From the IMG/VR virus record IMGVR_UViG_3300050821_023932, positions 1-31,800 of that record: a stretch of DNA of 31,800 nucleotides, one strand, 5' to 3'. Every line of letters begins with the position of its first letter. Within the stretch, counting starts at the first letter, position 1. This stretch comes from a virus. The notes under the pieces are model-generated. The model was not told where the DNA came from. It saw nothing but the letters and a program-made list of their open reading frames with translations, and made no database searches. A program made the translations under genes and the position numbers. This document shows, one piece after another, positions 7,005 through 15,020 of this stretch.

Positions 7005-8087
7005 CTATTGAAGGGTTTGTATAGTATAAATCTGATCTATTGCTTTAGGGATTGCCACACCTGCTGACTTAATGTCAAACACATGTTTGCTCAAACGTGG
7101 ATCCACATAATCTCCGAAAAGGTATTTTCCTTTGAATGGCTGCACTCCCGGACCAATTAGTTGAGGAACTCCCGCAAACGCCATTGTAAACTGAGGATTC
7201 ATAGGAATCAAAATGGCTGTTTTTGGATTAATGTAAGGAGTCGATACATAACCGGTAATCACGTTTCCGGAATACTGTGGCAAGTCATAATATTGTGGAT
7301 AAGTCATAAGGATAACTCTCCATGAACCTACAGAGATAGCACCATGCAATGCATATCCTGTTGCTTGTCTAACAGGCTGAGAAAGCGTATCTAAAGCGTA
7401 GTTGTAAATCTTACCTCTATTCTGGATAGCGGTGTTATTAATCAACGCTTGGAGGGAAAGATCATCCATGATACAAATAAATGTATCATCCATTGCCTTA
7501 CCAACAGTTCTAAGGAACTGACAACCGGTAAGAAGTGATATAACTGGATCCGCTACATCCCATGTATTACCAGATGTAAGCGCAACCATCGATTGAGATT
7601 TACGCTTATAATCGATCAATACAGACTCTTCTTCTCCGATAATCTGGATAGAACCATATTGAAGAACATCTGCCCATTGCTTCTCATAAGCACGGTCTAT
7701 TTTGTCCTGAAGCATTGCCATTCTATCGGCAGCTTCATCTACAAAATCCGTAAACGCTCCTGAAGAAATATCAGAAGAATTTCCACCGAACATATAATCG
7801 TAGTGGGAAAGCTCCGTGATGTCGTAATATTCACGATAATAAGGAGGTTCCAATGTTTTATTGGAACTGGTAGCCATTCGGTTACGGTTACCTTCAGTTC
7901 CCCGCTCAACAGATATAGCAATAGCTTCGTATGAACGGCTTACTTCTATCGAAACATATTTCGATGAAGATTCTTTTTCTTTTCCGAGAGAACGCAAAAA
8001 TCCAGTTGGTTTCGGTCTGCTCTTGTATACATCAATTAACTCTCTTGTGTATAGCTCTCTCGCTTCTACTATAGGAATAGTTTGCAT
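7005..8087 (-). CDS. Major capsid protein, lambda gpE family
   Basis: Forms the icosahedral head shell. The 360-residue length is close to lambda E (341), and features recalled for the gpE family are visible. These are an N-terminal region with an early Gly-Phe-Leu segment (KPTGFLRSLG), a Arg-Asn-Arg-Met-Ala stretch with EPPYYREYYDIT (about 68-94), a helical spine (AADRMAMLQDKIDRAYEKQW) and a C-terminal beta-rich region ending in a short tail. It follows the decoration protein, as expected in a lambda-type head module, and precedes a transcription-attenuating hairpin. No cleavage site near the N-terminus could be assigned. Confidence 0.92.
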   Translation of the reverse strand: MQTIPIVEARELYTRELIDVYKSRPKPTGFLRSLGKEKESSSKYVSIEVSRSYEAIAISVERGTEGNRNRMATSSNKTLEPPYYREYYDITELSHYDYMFGGNSSDISSGAFTDFVDEAADRMAMLQDKIDRAYEKQWADVLQYGSIQIIGEEESVLIDYKRKSQSMVALTSGNTWDVADPVISLLTGCQFLRTVGKAMDDTFICIMDDLSLQALINNTAIQNRGKIYNYALDTLSQPVRQATGYALHGAISVGSWRVILMTYPQYYDLPQYSGNVITGYVSTPYINPKTAILIPMNPQFTMAFAGVPQLIGPGVQPFKGKYLFGDYVDPRLSKHVFDIKSAGVAIPKAIDQIYTIQTLQ

Positions 8088-8101
8088 AATTTTTTTTGTT
8101 T

Positions 8102-8560
8102 TTAGCTGTTATCGGCAAATGTGAGATCTTGACCGTAGATAATTCTGAGAGCTGCTGCATCACTCATGATGCAATCTTTTACTCTTCTACTTCTTCCCGT
8201 TACTACTGTTTCAAGTGTATCGGCTCCTCCGTTACCTAATAGAATCAACTGGTCGGCAGCAACGTCACCTCCTACACAATAAGCTACTTCAACAGTAGCA
8301 CCAGGGTCTACTATAATTCCATCATTCAAAACACCTACTACAAATTGGCTACCATCAGAAGCTTCAGCACTGAATGGTACCAGATAACCTGTAGAAGCCA
8401 CACGGCCTAATACAGTTCCCGGATTGTAGGCTATCTGTGAATAACCTGAATTGTTAAGGAGCCCGTTTTCATAGCGGTTGTCCCACAGAAATAATTTCGA
8501 GAGGTCATAATTGACGTATAAATATGCGCCAGTCTGATCCTGGATATAAAAATTACTCAT
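8102..8560 (-). CDS. Head decoration protein, lambda gpD-like (HDPD family)
   Basis: Expected to bind and stabilise the expanded capsid. The 152-residue protein sits directly between the protease/scaffold and capsid genes, the standard place for gpD. It shows motifs common in decoration proteins: an early GTVLGRVASTGYLVPF segment (residues about 48-63), a DGSQFVVGVLNDGI turn, and a VEVAYCVGGDV beta segment followed by residues that close the fold. It is longer than lambda D (110), as seen in many Bacteroidota phages. Confidence 0.88.
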   Translation of the reverse strand: MSNFYIQDQTGAYLYVNYDLSKLFLWDNRYENGLLNNSGYSQIAYNPGTVLGRVASTGYLVPFSAEASDGSQFVVGVLNDGIIVDPGATVEVAYCVGGDVAADQLILLGNGGADTLETVVTGRSRRVKDCIMSDAAALRIIYGQDLTFADNS

Positions 8561-8570
8561 GGTAGTATTT

Positions 8571-8957
8571 TTATTTTGTTTCTGGTTTTGTTTCTAGTCC
8601 AAAATTTTTCCGGACTTCACTTAAGAAAGAACTTTGTCTTTCTTGTTTTTGCATTATCTCCTGCTCCTTCTGTCCACCAATTGCCTTCTCAGCAGTGGCT
8701 ACAGGTTTAGCGTTTCCACTCTCAATTACTTTCAAAGAATTTTTTGAAAATAATTTCACATTCAACTCTGATATAGCAGTAGCTGTAATTTCTGCACCGC
8801 TTTTTATGGAAGCAGTGATTAGCTCAGGATCCGCATCATAGAAGGGCATCCATGAACCAACACGGTCTTTTTCTTTTGCTACTCCTTTTGCAATTCCCTC
8901 TTCGAGAACTTTTGCATATAAATCAGGATGAGAATTTTTTAGCTCGGTTAATTCCAT
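8571..8957 (-). CDS. Candidate internal start: separate scaffold protein (128 aa)
   Basis: The ATG at 8957, codon 211 of the protease gene, starts a protein whose opening (MELTELKNSHPDLYAKVLEE) looks like a natural N-terminus, after a Lys/Asn-rich linker. Scaffold products begun inside the protease frame are known in lambda (Nu3). The ribosome binding region upstream is A-rich, so no distinctive signal was seen. Listed as a candidate only. Confidence 0.45.
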   Translation of the reverse strand: MELTELKNSHPDLYAKVLEEGIAKGVAKEKDRVGSWMPFYDADPELITASIKSGAEITATAISELNVKLFSKNSLKVIESGNAKPVATAEKAIGGQKEQEIMQKQERQSSFLSEVRKNFGLETKPETK

Positions 8958-9587
8958 ATTTTTTATTGGATTACTTTTTTCAATTTTTTTATTTGAATCG
9001 TGGCGGGCTGCCATTCTTACTTTCATATTTGATTCAATCTCAGCCTGACGTTTTGGAGTTATCTTGGTTATCTTAGTAACCAATCCGATCTTCTTAGCTT
9101 CCTTAGCGGAAAGGAAAACATCTATCCGATCGTCCATGCTGAAAATATCATCGAGGGTAACGCCTTTAAGCTGTTCAAGAGCTTCGAGATCTATTTTACC
9201 TTCCATAGCTTTTCTTAAAGAATCATTGACTCTTTTAAGATTGTCTTTCATGGCATCAGTAAATAAGGCCGGTTCACTTTCAAACCAGGAAGGATAAGCA
9301 GCACGATGAAATAAAAATTCTGAAACATCGAGAGCCTCTACATTGTCACAATACACACAGAAAAATGTTCCGGCTGAATAAGCTTTGCCGTCTACTTTAA
9401 CAAACTTCTGCCCTGTGAACTCAAGGAATTTTGCTATCATTCCAAATCCGAATTCCGGATCACCACCGTCTGTAGCGATTCTCACAGTAAGATCTTGGCC
9501 ATCCTCTAATTCATTTACATCTTGTATAAACTGAGATGCTGAATACTCGTCTATGTTACCGTATATGAGAACTTCTTTCGCCATCAC
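8571..9587 (-). CDS. Head maturation protease fused to scaffold, ClpP/S14-like (lambda gpC/Nu3 type)
   Basis: The N-terminal half is a ClpP-type serine protease: a Gly-Gly-Asp-Pro oxyanion segment (IATDGGDPEF, about 37-46), nucleophile Ser71 in KAYSAGTFF and His94 in FLFHRAAY. A candidate acidic residue lies in the SMDDRIDVFLSAKEAKKIGL region. The C-terminal part (about 211-338) is charged and helical like a scaffold. An in-frame internal ATG at 8957 (MELTELKNSH) could start a separate 128-residue scaffold, as Nu3 does inside lambda C. The gene heads a leftward block, with its start 52 bp from the 11-bp repeat array at 9639-9692, and Met2 is an equally usable start. Confidence 0.92.
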   Translation of the reverse strand: MMAKEVLIYGNIDEYSASQFIQDVNELEDGQDLTVRIATDGGDPEFGFGMIAKFLEFTGQKFVKVDGKAYSAGTFFCVYCDNVEALDVSEFLFHRAAYPSWFESEPALFTDAMKDNLKRVNDSLRKAMEGKIDLEALEQLKGVTLDDIFSMDDRIDVFLSAKEAKKIGLVTKITKITPKRQAEIESNMKVRMAARHDSNKKIEKSNPIKNMELTELKNSHPDLYAKVLEEGIAKGVAKEKDRVGSWMPFYDADPELITASIKSGAEITATAISELNVKLFSKNSLKVIESGNAKPVATAEKAIGGQKEQEIMQKQERQSSFLSEVRKNFGLETKPETK

Positions 9588-9694
9588 TTTTTATGATGGG
9601 ACCAAATTAGGATCAGAAAAAAAAAATAATTTTATTTGGGTACTCGTTAGGTACTCGTTAGGTACTCGTTAGGTACTCGTTAGGTACTCGTTGA
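9588..9694. promoter_or_regulatory. Divergent regulatory region between protease gene and RHH gene
   Basis: Holds, from left to right, a leftward -7-like element (TAATTTGG on the minus strand, 9602-9609), a run of ten A at 9617-9626, a rightward near-consensus Bacteroidota -7 element (TTTATTTG, 9631-9638) and the five-copy 11-bp array (9639-9692). The stretch 9606-9695 is identical over 90 bp to 24322-24411. The array lies upstream of the leftward promoter at about -37 and beyond, and over the expected start of the rightward transcript. It could thus activate the late genes and repress the RHH gene. Confidence 0.65.
9639..9692. repeat. 11-bp direct repeat array, five units of GGTACTCGTTA
   Basis: Four perfect head-to-tail copies start at 9639, 9650, 9661 and 9672. 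A fifth at 9683 lacks only the final A. The 11-bp period is about one helical turn, so all units face the same side of the DNA, which suits cooperative binding of a phage regulator. Matching arrays lie at 12095-12138 and 24355-24408. There are no spacers of variable sequence, so it is not a CRISPR. Confidence 0.97.
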
Positions 9695-10108
9695 ATGATC
9701 TTTGATATTTTAAACGTGATGAAGGAAATGGAGAGAAAACAGAGATTCGATTTTTGGGATGAAAATAATGGGGAAATGAGAGTAAGAGTTCCAATTCAAA
9801 TGAAGGAAGATATTGATAATATAGCAGCCAATCTAAATGAAAAAAGATCGACAATTTTGAATCCATTTTTACAGGATTTTGTTAATAAAAATCCTATTAT
9901 AAATTATCACCTTTCTCATTTTGATGAAAATTCAAAAAATAATTTTACTACAATTAAAATAACTAATGTCAACATATTTATTAAAAGAGGGATCGCTGAA
10001 ATAGCAAAAAAAAATAATACCTATCCTACAATAATAATACGACATATTTTAAAAAAATTTATAGAAGATCAATTGGATAGCAAATCAAAAAAGCATCTAC
10101 CTTATTAA
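9695..10108 (+). CDS. Tandem ribbon-helix-helix DNA-binding protein (137 aa), candidate array regulator
   Basis: Two RHH-like units are visible. One has strand GEMRVRVP (about 26-33) followed by helices around 35-48 and 52-64. The second has strand FTTIKIT (84-90) followed by helices around 93-107 and 110-125. RHH proteins bind DNA through the strand and often recognise tandem repeats (for example the Omega repressor). The gene starts right beside the five-copy array, and its 3' end overlaps the convergent portal stop by 4 bp. Met9 (9719) or Met12 (9728) are likelier starts than 9695, which is 3 bp from the array. It is on the opposite strand to the late genes, as an accessory regulator would be. 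The RHH call is by pattern and moderately sure. Confidence 0.7.
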   Translation: MIFDILNVMKEMERKQRFDFWDENNGEMRVRVPIQMKEDIDNIAANLNEKRSTILNPFLQDFVNKNPIINYHLSHFDENSKNNFTTIKITNVNIFIKRGIAEIAKKNNTYPTIIIRHILKKFIEDQLDSKSKKHLPY

Positions 10109-11724
10109 TCAAATTTCATTTTAGTTTGTACGGGCACTGCATTTATATTCAATCGCTGTGCCTCTTTTAATTCTTCGGAGAATTGTTCCATATTGGCGAA
10201 TGATTCTCCACCATTTAAATTCTCTGTGGCACTTTCTAAAGTAGTCAATGGAAGAGATTTTCCTGCATCTCCAAGTTTAGCTCTTTCAGCCATAACTTCT
10301 TTAAGTGGATCAATATGAGGAACAGGAGCGCCTACAAAACGAGCATTCCTATATGCCTCTACCACCATATAATTTTTTTCCATTCTGGCTTTAATATAAC
10401 CTGGTGCCTGAATTTTATTTTTCAGAATTTCAGTTTCTAACCAGAAATTAAAAATCGGTTGCTCAAAACCTGCAGAAAAAGAATTACGTCTTACATTAAG
10501 AGTATGCTCCCAATCTTTTAATGCTGCCCTACTACTGGAAAATGATTCCGTATAAAGCATCATAGCAACATTGGGAGGAATGCCAAGGCATGCACAAATT
10601 AATTCCACATTGGTAGAGTGGAATTCTTTAAAAAATAATTCCTGTTTTGATTCAATACTTTTCATCTTAAGACCCGAAGGCATTAAGAAAGTTTGCTTAT
10701 TAGTAGAAGCTGCAACAGTATTGGCAATTTCTTTTCCTTCTGCATCAACAGGTAATTGACTCGTAATTCCTCTGTAATAATCATGAGCCTTAACCATATC
10801 CTTCACCAAAGGTTGCTGAGGAATAGCGTTTACATCCGGCTCAATCACATAGGCAATTTTCTGCCGCTCTTCTGCACTGCCTAATGCAGCAGAAGCATAA
10901 CGCTCCAAGGTTGCCAGTTTTTCCAGCACTGTAGACAAATTAGGAATACCACGCATATTATCAAGCCTGTATTCCTTTCCATAGTATAACCATGCGCATA
11001 GCATGCCATAATCATTTTTGGCAGGGATGCGTGTATAATTCAATTGGAAATCCTGAACATAATAAGCCACATGCTCTCCGCTTGGAGCAAACTCCACTCC
11101 ATTCACTAAGCGGTTTCCATTCTGTAAAATTTGGGGGAAATATTCCGTTCCCATGCCTGGAGATTTTACATGAGAAGCATCTACTAATTGAACCTTTACG
11201 CAATCATCTATATAGCGCAATATCACAAGCACATCTCCTCCTAATTCACCATTCTTAAAAGCTGTACTTGATAATTCATTTTTCGATTTCATATTGGCAT
11301 AATCCGACATTCTGGATTTAGACCATGCCTGATAACGTGCTTCTACTGTTTTAGTAAATTGTTTTGAATCAAGATTAATACCTTCAAGACTCAAAACTTC
11401 CTTAAGAGGCTCGCATTGAAGTTTGAGGCCTTTGCCAATTACCCATTTTATATATGCGTTAACAACTGTATGGGAAACTTCGGATTCATAATAAGATTGC
11501 CATGACCTAAGACGTAGGGCTTCATAATTTGGACGGTAATTCCTGATAGGACCAATTCCGCCTAATGTTTTTTCTCCGGTAAAAGAGACTGCAAAAAGTG
11601 GAGTATATACACCCCCAGGGGTTGAAAAGTCAGCACGTTTTTGAACACCATTATTTTCAGGAATTACTTCCGCAATATTGGTTTGATTAATATTTTTTTG
11701 CTGTTTTTTTTTACGTTTGCTCAT
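10105..11724 (-). CDS. Portal protein, lambda gpB family
   Basis: Forms the dodecameric ring through which DNA enters and leaves the head. The 539-residue length matches lambda B (533). Recognisable stretches are RLRSWQSYYESEVSHTVVNAYIKWVIGKG near the N-terminus (quoted in part: residues about 72-100), an AYYVQDFQ segment, RGIPNLSTVLEKLATLERYASAA (partly, about 258-280), and the C-terminal GIPPNVAMMLYTESFSSSRAALKDW region typical of the family. A Lys-rich N-terminus (MSKRKKKQQK) precedes it. It overlaps the W-like gene by 1 bp, and its stop overlaps the rightward RHH gene by 4 bp. Unusually, it is over 16 kb from the terminase. Confidence 0.92.
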   Translation of the reverse strand: MSKRKKKQQKNINQTNIAEVIPENNGVQKRADFSTPGGVYTPLFAVSFTGEKTLGGIGPIRNYRPNYEALRLRSWQSYYESEVSHTVVNAYIKWVIGKGLKLQCEPLKEVLSLEGINLDSKQFTKTVEARYQAWSKSRMSDYANMKSKNELSSTAFKNGELGGDVLVILRYIDDCVKVQLVDASHVKSPGMGTEYFPQILQNGNRLVNGVEFAPSGEHVAYYVQDFQLNYTRIPAKNDYGMLCAWLYYGKEYRLDNMRGIPNLSTVLEKLATLERYASAALGSAEERQKIAYVIEPDVNAIPQQPLVKDMVKAHDYYRGITSQLPVDAEGKEIANTVAASTNKQTFLMPSGLKMKSIESKQELFFKEFHSTNVELICACLGIPPNVAMMLYTESFSSSRAALKDWEHTLNVRRNSFSAGFEQPIFNFWLETEILKNKIQAPGYIKARMEKNYMVVEAYRNARFVGAPVPHIDPLKEVMAERAKLGDAGKSLPLTTLESATENLNGGESFANMEQFSEELKEAQRLNINAVPVQTKMKFD

Positions 11725-12053
11725 TAATATCTCCCGTTATAAAAACGAGTCATATTTCTTCCATCCACTAACCTCACCACATGACCATTAATCTTATTAA
11801 CAAGCCTTTGCTTAATGGCCTCAAAAGCATTTATTGAACGGGTAATTTCTTCAATATTCCTGTGAGTACCTTTTATTTTTGTTTGTCCATCATCCAAATC
11901 ATATTCTACATTCTGAAAAAAAGAAGGATCGGAAGCTGCTGTTTCCATAGCCGTTTCGAGAGCGATAATAATCTTCTCAATCCGGCAGATACGGGCTTTC
12001 ATATCTCTCCCAGTTTCATCAATATAGATTTGTGCAGAGGAATAGATTATCAT
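11724..12053 (-). CDS. gpW-like head-tail joining protein (109 aa)
   Basis: Small helical protein immediately upstream of the portal gene (1-bp overlap), exactly the place of W in lambda. The pattern YDLDDGQTKIKGTHRNIEEI, ending in a helix (NAFEAIKQRLVNKI), resembles W's strand-turn-helix core (acidic/Gln-Asp-Gly turn, then a helix) and ends with a basic tail. It is longer than lambda W (68 aa). It heads a short leftward block whose start is 42 bp from the 11-bp array at 12095. The alternative is a head-completion protein of another family. Confidence 0.65.
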   Translation of the reverse strand: MIIYSSAQIYIDETGRDMKARICRIEKIIIALETAMETAASDPSFFQNVEYDLDDGQTKIKGTHRNIEEITRSINAFEAIKQRLVNKINGHVVRLVDGRNMTRFYNGRY

Positions 12054-12154
12054 TCAGGCAAATTGCATGAATTAGGAAAAAAAAGTAAAGTTTAGGTACT
12101 CGTTAGGTACTCGTTAGGTACTCGTTAGGTACTCGTAAAAGTATTTATGGATTA
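12054..12154. promoter_or_regulatory. Regulatory spacer upstream of the W-portal block
   Basis: A 101-bp gap carrying, read leftward, a four-unit 11-bp array, an eight-T tract and TCCTAAT upstream of the W-like gene. The T-tract plus TCCTAAT combination also occurs at 9.6 and 24.3 kb. The rightward near -7 element (TTTATTTG) found at the other two array loci is missing, and no rightward gene starts here. That fits the array acting on the leftward promoter. Confidence 0.6.
12095..12138. repeat. 11-bp direct repeat array, four units
   Basis: Perfect copies of GGTACTCGTTA start at 12095, 12106 and 12117. A fourth at 12128 ends in AA instead of TA. It is the third member of the array family (with 9639-9692 and 24355-24408) and lies on the upstream side of the leftward gene starting at 12053. 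The flanking sequence is not part of the 90-bp duplication, so the array itself is the conserved element. Confidence 0.97.
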
Positions 12155-12691
12155 TTAAGGTGTTTGTATAGTATTAATTTTTGAGGCTGAAATATCTTTA
12201 ATCAATTGAGTAGAAGCCCATGCAGAAGTAGCACCTTTCAAAGCTGCTCCTCCATCATCAGGAACAGGTGTCCATGTCGTAAATGCTTGTTTAAGATTTT
12301 TTATATCATTCTGAAGTTCCTGAATAGTTTGAGCCATCGGAGTATAACGAACAGCATTATCTGCATTTCCGGAAAGAAGTAGGGTACCATCATTTTTTAA
12401 CCATAGATATGCTTTTAAATCTCCATTTCCATCAACTGAAAAAAGCCTTGTCTCTCCCACATCGGCCATCATATTTTTATTTAGATAACCTATAATTACA
12501 TTTTTACCACGTTCAGAAGTATCTGAATATACTGCAACCATTCCAGCCGGTGGATTAGAATCAATGCCAAACTCTGAAGCCTGGAATGGTTCCTGAACAT
12601 CATCGGTTCCAAATCTTGTAATCTTAATTAAGCGGCGTTTCAATTGTCCGCTTGCTTCAATGGCTGTCGATATTATTTTAGTAAGTTGCAT
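12155..12691 (-). CDS. Baseplate spike protein, Mu gp45-like
   Basis: Mu gp45 family member that forms the central spike at the tail tip. The 178-residue protein opens with a helix and strand (MQLTKIISTAIEASGQLKRR), then an OB-like region with a FGTDDVQEPFQ loop, followed by the family hallmark VIIGYLNKNMMADVGETRLF (partly; residues about 64-84) and DGNGDLKAYLWLKNDGTLLLSG with beta-turns. A helix and a short C-terminal strand close it. It directly follows the gp44/P-like hub gene (2-bp gap), as in Mu. The block ends here, with the array of the next block 16 bp beyond the stop. Confidence 0.85.
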   Translation of the reverse strand: MQLTKIISTAIEASGQLKRRLIKITRFGTDDVQEPFQASEFGIDSNPPAGMVAVYSDTSERGKNVIIGYLNKNMMADVGETRLFSVDGNGDLKAYLWLKNDGTLLLSGNADNAVRYTPMAQTIQELQNDIKNLKQAFTTWTPVPDDGGAALKGATSAWASTQLIKDISASKINTIQTP

Positions 12692-12693
12692 TT

Positions 12694-13785
12694 TTATACT
12701 GGGCTAGAATAACCTGATGCTGAATTTTCATGTGGATCTACGAAGACATTATAGGGCTGTGATAAATCATAGCAGAACGGAAGCACACAAGTTAGCGTAG
12801 CAGTCAATGCTTCTGAATTTCCGGAATAATGAGCAGACTCCACAAAGAATTTCGTTTCATCATATAGATAAAGTTTTTTACTAATAACTGAAATAATTGA
12901 ATTAGGTAATATTAATTGATTATTTAAATCCCATCGATCAATATTAATCGTTAATACGACTCCCCTTAATTCAGCTGCTAAAGCATTCTTTGCCACTAAT
13001 TTAGTAGCCGTATTATCGCCTGAACTTTGAATTACTACTTTTGGCCGATAGGTATAGGCAACCGGTACATAAGGATTTACTATTGTATATTGACCTGCGT
13101 TTCCTCCCTCTGAATCCGCTTGCTTCATTACTGTAATATGGCTGTGTATCTCCTGACCCTGAAAACTTAATGATAATTCTGTTCCAATTAAACCTTCACT
13201 AAATTTCATTATTGGAAGAGTATTAGTTTTTAATTGGGTAAACAGAACTCTTCCATAAGTATCATGAGAGAGGATAATATTTCTTTGAGCACACAGATCA
13301 ATTAAGTATTCGGATATTTTTTGAGTAGGCTCCGCTGAAGTCTTATCAAATGGTATATTCATTTTTGCCTGTACTAATGGATCGACTACCATTTTACACC
13401 ATGGGAATGGTTTTATTAATTTACTCGCGATCTGTTGCAACGATAATCCGTCATGCTGCAAAGGATATGCCTCCGGAGGTATATTGCAATGTTCTAAAAA
13501 ACATGGGAGAGAAGCACCTGAAAATTTAGCCATCTCAGGGGTAGGGCTATCTTTAAAATCCTGCTGAATAATAAAACCTCTTAATAATTGGTTACCGTTG
13601 TGCTCTATTAATGCTTCGTGGTAATGTGATACACAAAATAACTCCTCGTGATCGTGATTATCAGGATCAAACGAGGCCTCAAAGGAAAATGGCGAAGAAA
13701 GACTATCGTGCTTCAGCATTAATTCAAAATTATTGAAATACTGAATAGTCCTTACTTTTAACCGATCATTGATTTTTAAAATCAT
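12694..13785 (-). CDS. Baseplate hub protein, Mu gp44/gpP-like
   Basis: The 363-residue protein lies between the N-like and spike genes, in Mu order 43-44-45. Its features fit the gp44 hub: an early strand-rich ring domain (DRLKVRTIQYFNNFELMLKH), a LRGFIIQQDFKD segment, a GASLPCFLEHCNIPPEAYPL region (about 91-110) and a middle lysozyme-independent tail-tip body. The C-terminal part ends in YDLSQPYNVFVDPHE. It overlaps the N-like gene by 4 bp. It would join tube and spike. Confidence 0.85.
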   Translation of the reverse strand: MILKINDRLKVRTIQYFNNFELMLKHDSLSSPFSFEASFDPDNHDHEELFCVSHYHEALIEHNGNQLLRGFIIQQDFKDSPTPEMAKFSGASLPCFLEHCNIPPEAYPLQHDGLSLQQIASKLIKPFPWCKMVVDPLVQAKMNIPFDKTSAEPTQKISEYLIDLCAQRNIILSHDTYGRVLFTQLKTNTLPIMKFSEGLIGTELSLSFQGQEIHSHITVMKQADSEGGNAGQYTIVNPYVPVAYTYRPKVVIQSSGDNTATKLVAKNALAAELRGVVLTINIDRWDLNNQLILPNSIISVISKKLYLYDETKFFVESAHYSGNSEALTATLTCVLPFCYDLSQPYNVFVDPHENSASGYSSPV

Positions 13786-15020
13786 ATATAATATTTAACA
13801 GGAGTATTTTTTCTAATTTGAATGCACTGATTTAAACCCCATCCATTATTAACCATAAGCTGACTCATATTGTTATCAAATTCGTCAAGACCATATAGTC
13901 TATGGGTAAGAACTATAATATTTGTATCCTTTTCTAAAATTAATGTCCTTTCCTGCTTACCATTTAATGCTATTGTAAATAGATTAGCTATTACATTACA
14001 CATTAATTGATTCAATCCTATCAAACTTGCCGAATCCGGAATAAAACTTGTAGGAGTTCCACCTGTAGCAGTTTGTATTGAATCCAAATCTGTTAAATAT
14101 TGATTATAATTATCAAGAAGTAATTCAATAACCGTAACTACATCGGAAGCATTTGTATAATCAGTAGGCTGAGGAGTAGATGCAGCTACAAGCTGAGAAG
14201 ATATTAATGTACCAGCTTGTATCTGGAAAATTTGTTTTGTAGAAACAGGAATTTTCTGATATGAATTCTTAGGTATAATCTGCGCTTTTAAAGTTTGGTA
14301 TTGATTATTTAATAAATTAACACGACTCTGAACGTCTGTTTCAAATAATGCAGGTGCCGAAATTACTGCCTGAGCCGCCTGCATTGCTACCAAAGGAGAG
14401 GCAATTGCATTATTAATAGCAGAACGGGCAGTTTGGAATAAATTAAAATAATTTGTTAAATCATCAGGTATTTTTATAATTGGTATGGACCTGTTATAAA
14501 GAGTATTATTATTACCAGTCATATTCACAATATCAGAGCTGGCCGGAATCTGATCAAGCGAACTGGCAAAAGTAGAATCCAAATTACTCTTATCAATCTG
14601 AATATTATCAATGGGATCGACAGTTGTAATGGGATTATTTTGTGTAATAGTTTCTATAACCTGACAAGTAATTTTTGTAACATTGAAGCCAGTGTTATCT
14701 ATGTCCATTCCTAAAGGCTGCACTATTATTTGCCCATAAAATGGGTGTGTAATTATCCATGGCTGAAGATTATTATCAGATGAATCCTGAAATGCCTGAG
14801 AAGTTTCAAGATTGTTTTCTCCCTGGAAAAATATTTCAAGATTATATCTATTGCCTTTAGGTTGACCTCGTGAGACATAAGAACCTGCAAGATTTGGATA
14901 ATTGAATTCGGCAACGAAATATTCTTTCGCCTTGCGTGCATTCATCCAGTTTACCGAATAATTCTTATTATCTCCGGTGGTTATTATAAAATTCGTATTT
15001 ACGTCTGCTACCCAGCTCAT
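13782..15020 (-). CDS. Tail/baseplate protein with DNA-circularisation N-type domain (Mu gpN/gp43-like)
   Basis: A 412-residue protein with an N-terminal domain of about 130 residues that resembles the DNA_circ_N fold of Mu gpN (SVNWMNARKAKEYFV, RGQPKGNRYNLEIFFQGEN, then the PLGMDIDN motif). A long helical and low-complexity Asn/Ser-rich linker follows, then a C-terminal LMVNNGWGLNQCIQIRKNTP segment. Mu gpN is a baseplate component despite its old name. It overlaps neighbours on both sides by 4 bp, so translation is probably coupled. Confidence 0.8.
   Translation of the reverse strand: MSWVADVNTNFIITTGDNKNYSVNWMNARKAKEYFVAEFNYPNLAGSYVSRGQPKGNRYNLEIFFQGENNLETSQAFQDSSDNNLQPWIITHPFYGQIIVQPLGMDIDNTGFNVTKITCQVIETITQNNPITTVDPIDNIQIDKSNLDSTFASSLDQIPASSDIVNMTGNNNTLYNRSIPIIKIPDDLTNYFNLFQTARSAINNAIASPLVAMQAAQAVISAPALFETDVQSRVNLLNNQYQTLKAQIIPKNSYQKIPVSTKQIFQIQAGTLISSQLVAASTPQPTDYTNASDVVTVIELLLDNYNQYLTDLDSIQTATGGTPTSFIPDSASLIGLNQLMCNVIANLFTIALNGKQERTLILEKDTNIIVLTHRLYGLDEFDNNMSQLMVNNGWGLNQCIQIRKNTPVKYYI

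Noticed and set aside
9639-9692. Possible CRISPR array
   Set aside because: The units are 11 bp and contiguous, with no spacers and no cas genes nearby.
10992-11258. Rightward 88-codon ORF inside the portal gene
   Set aside because: It is fully antisense to a well-supported portal gene and has His/Leu/Ser-rich shadow composition.
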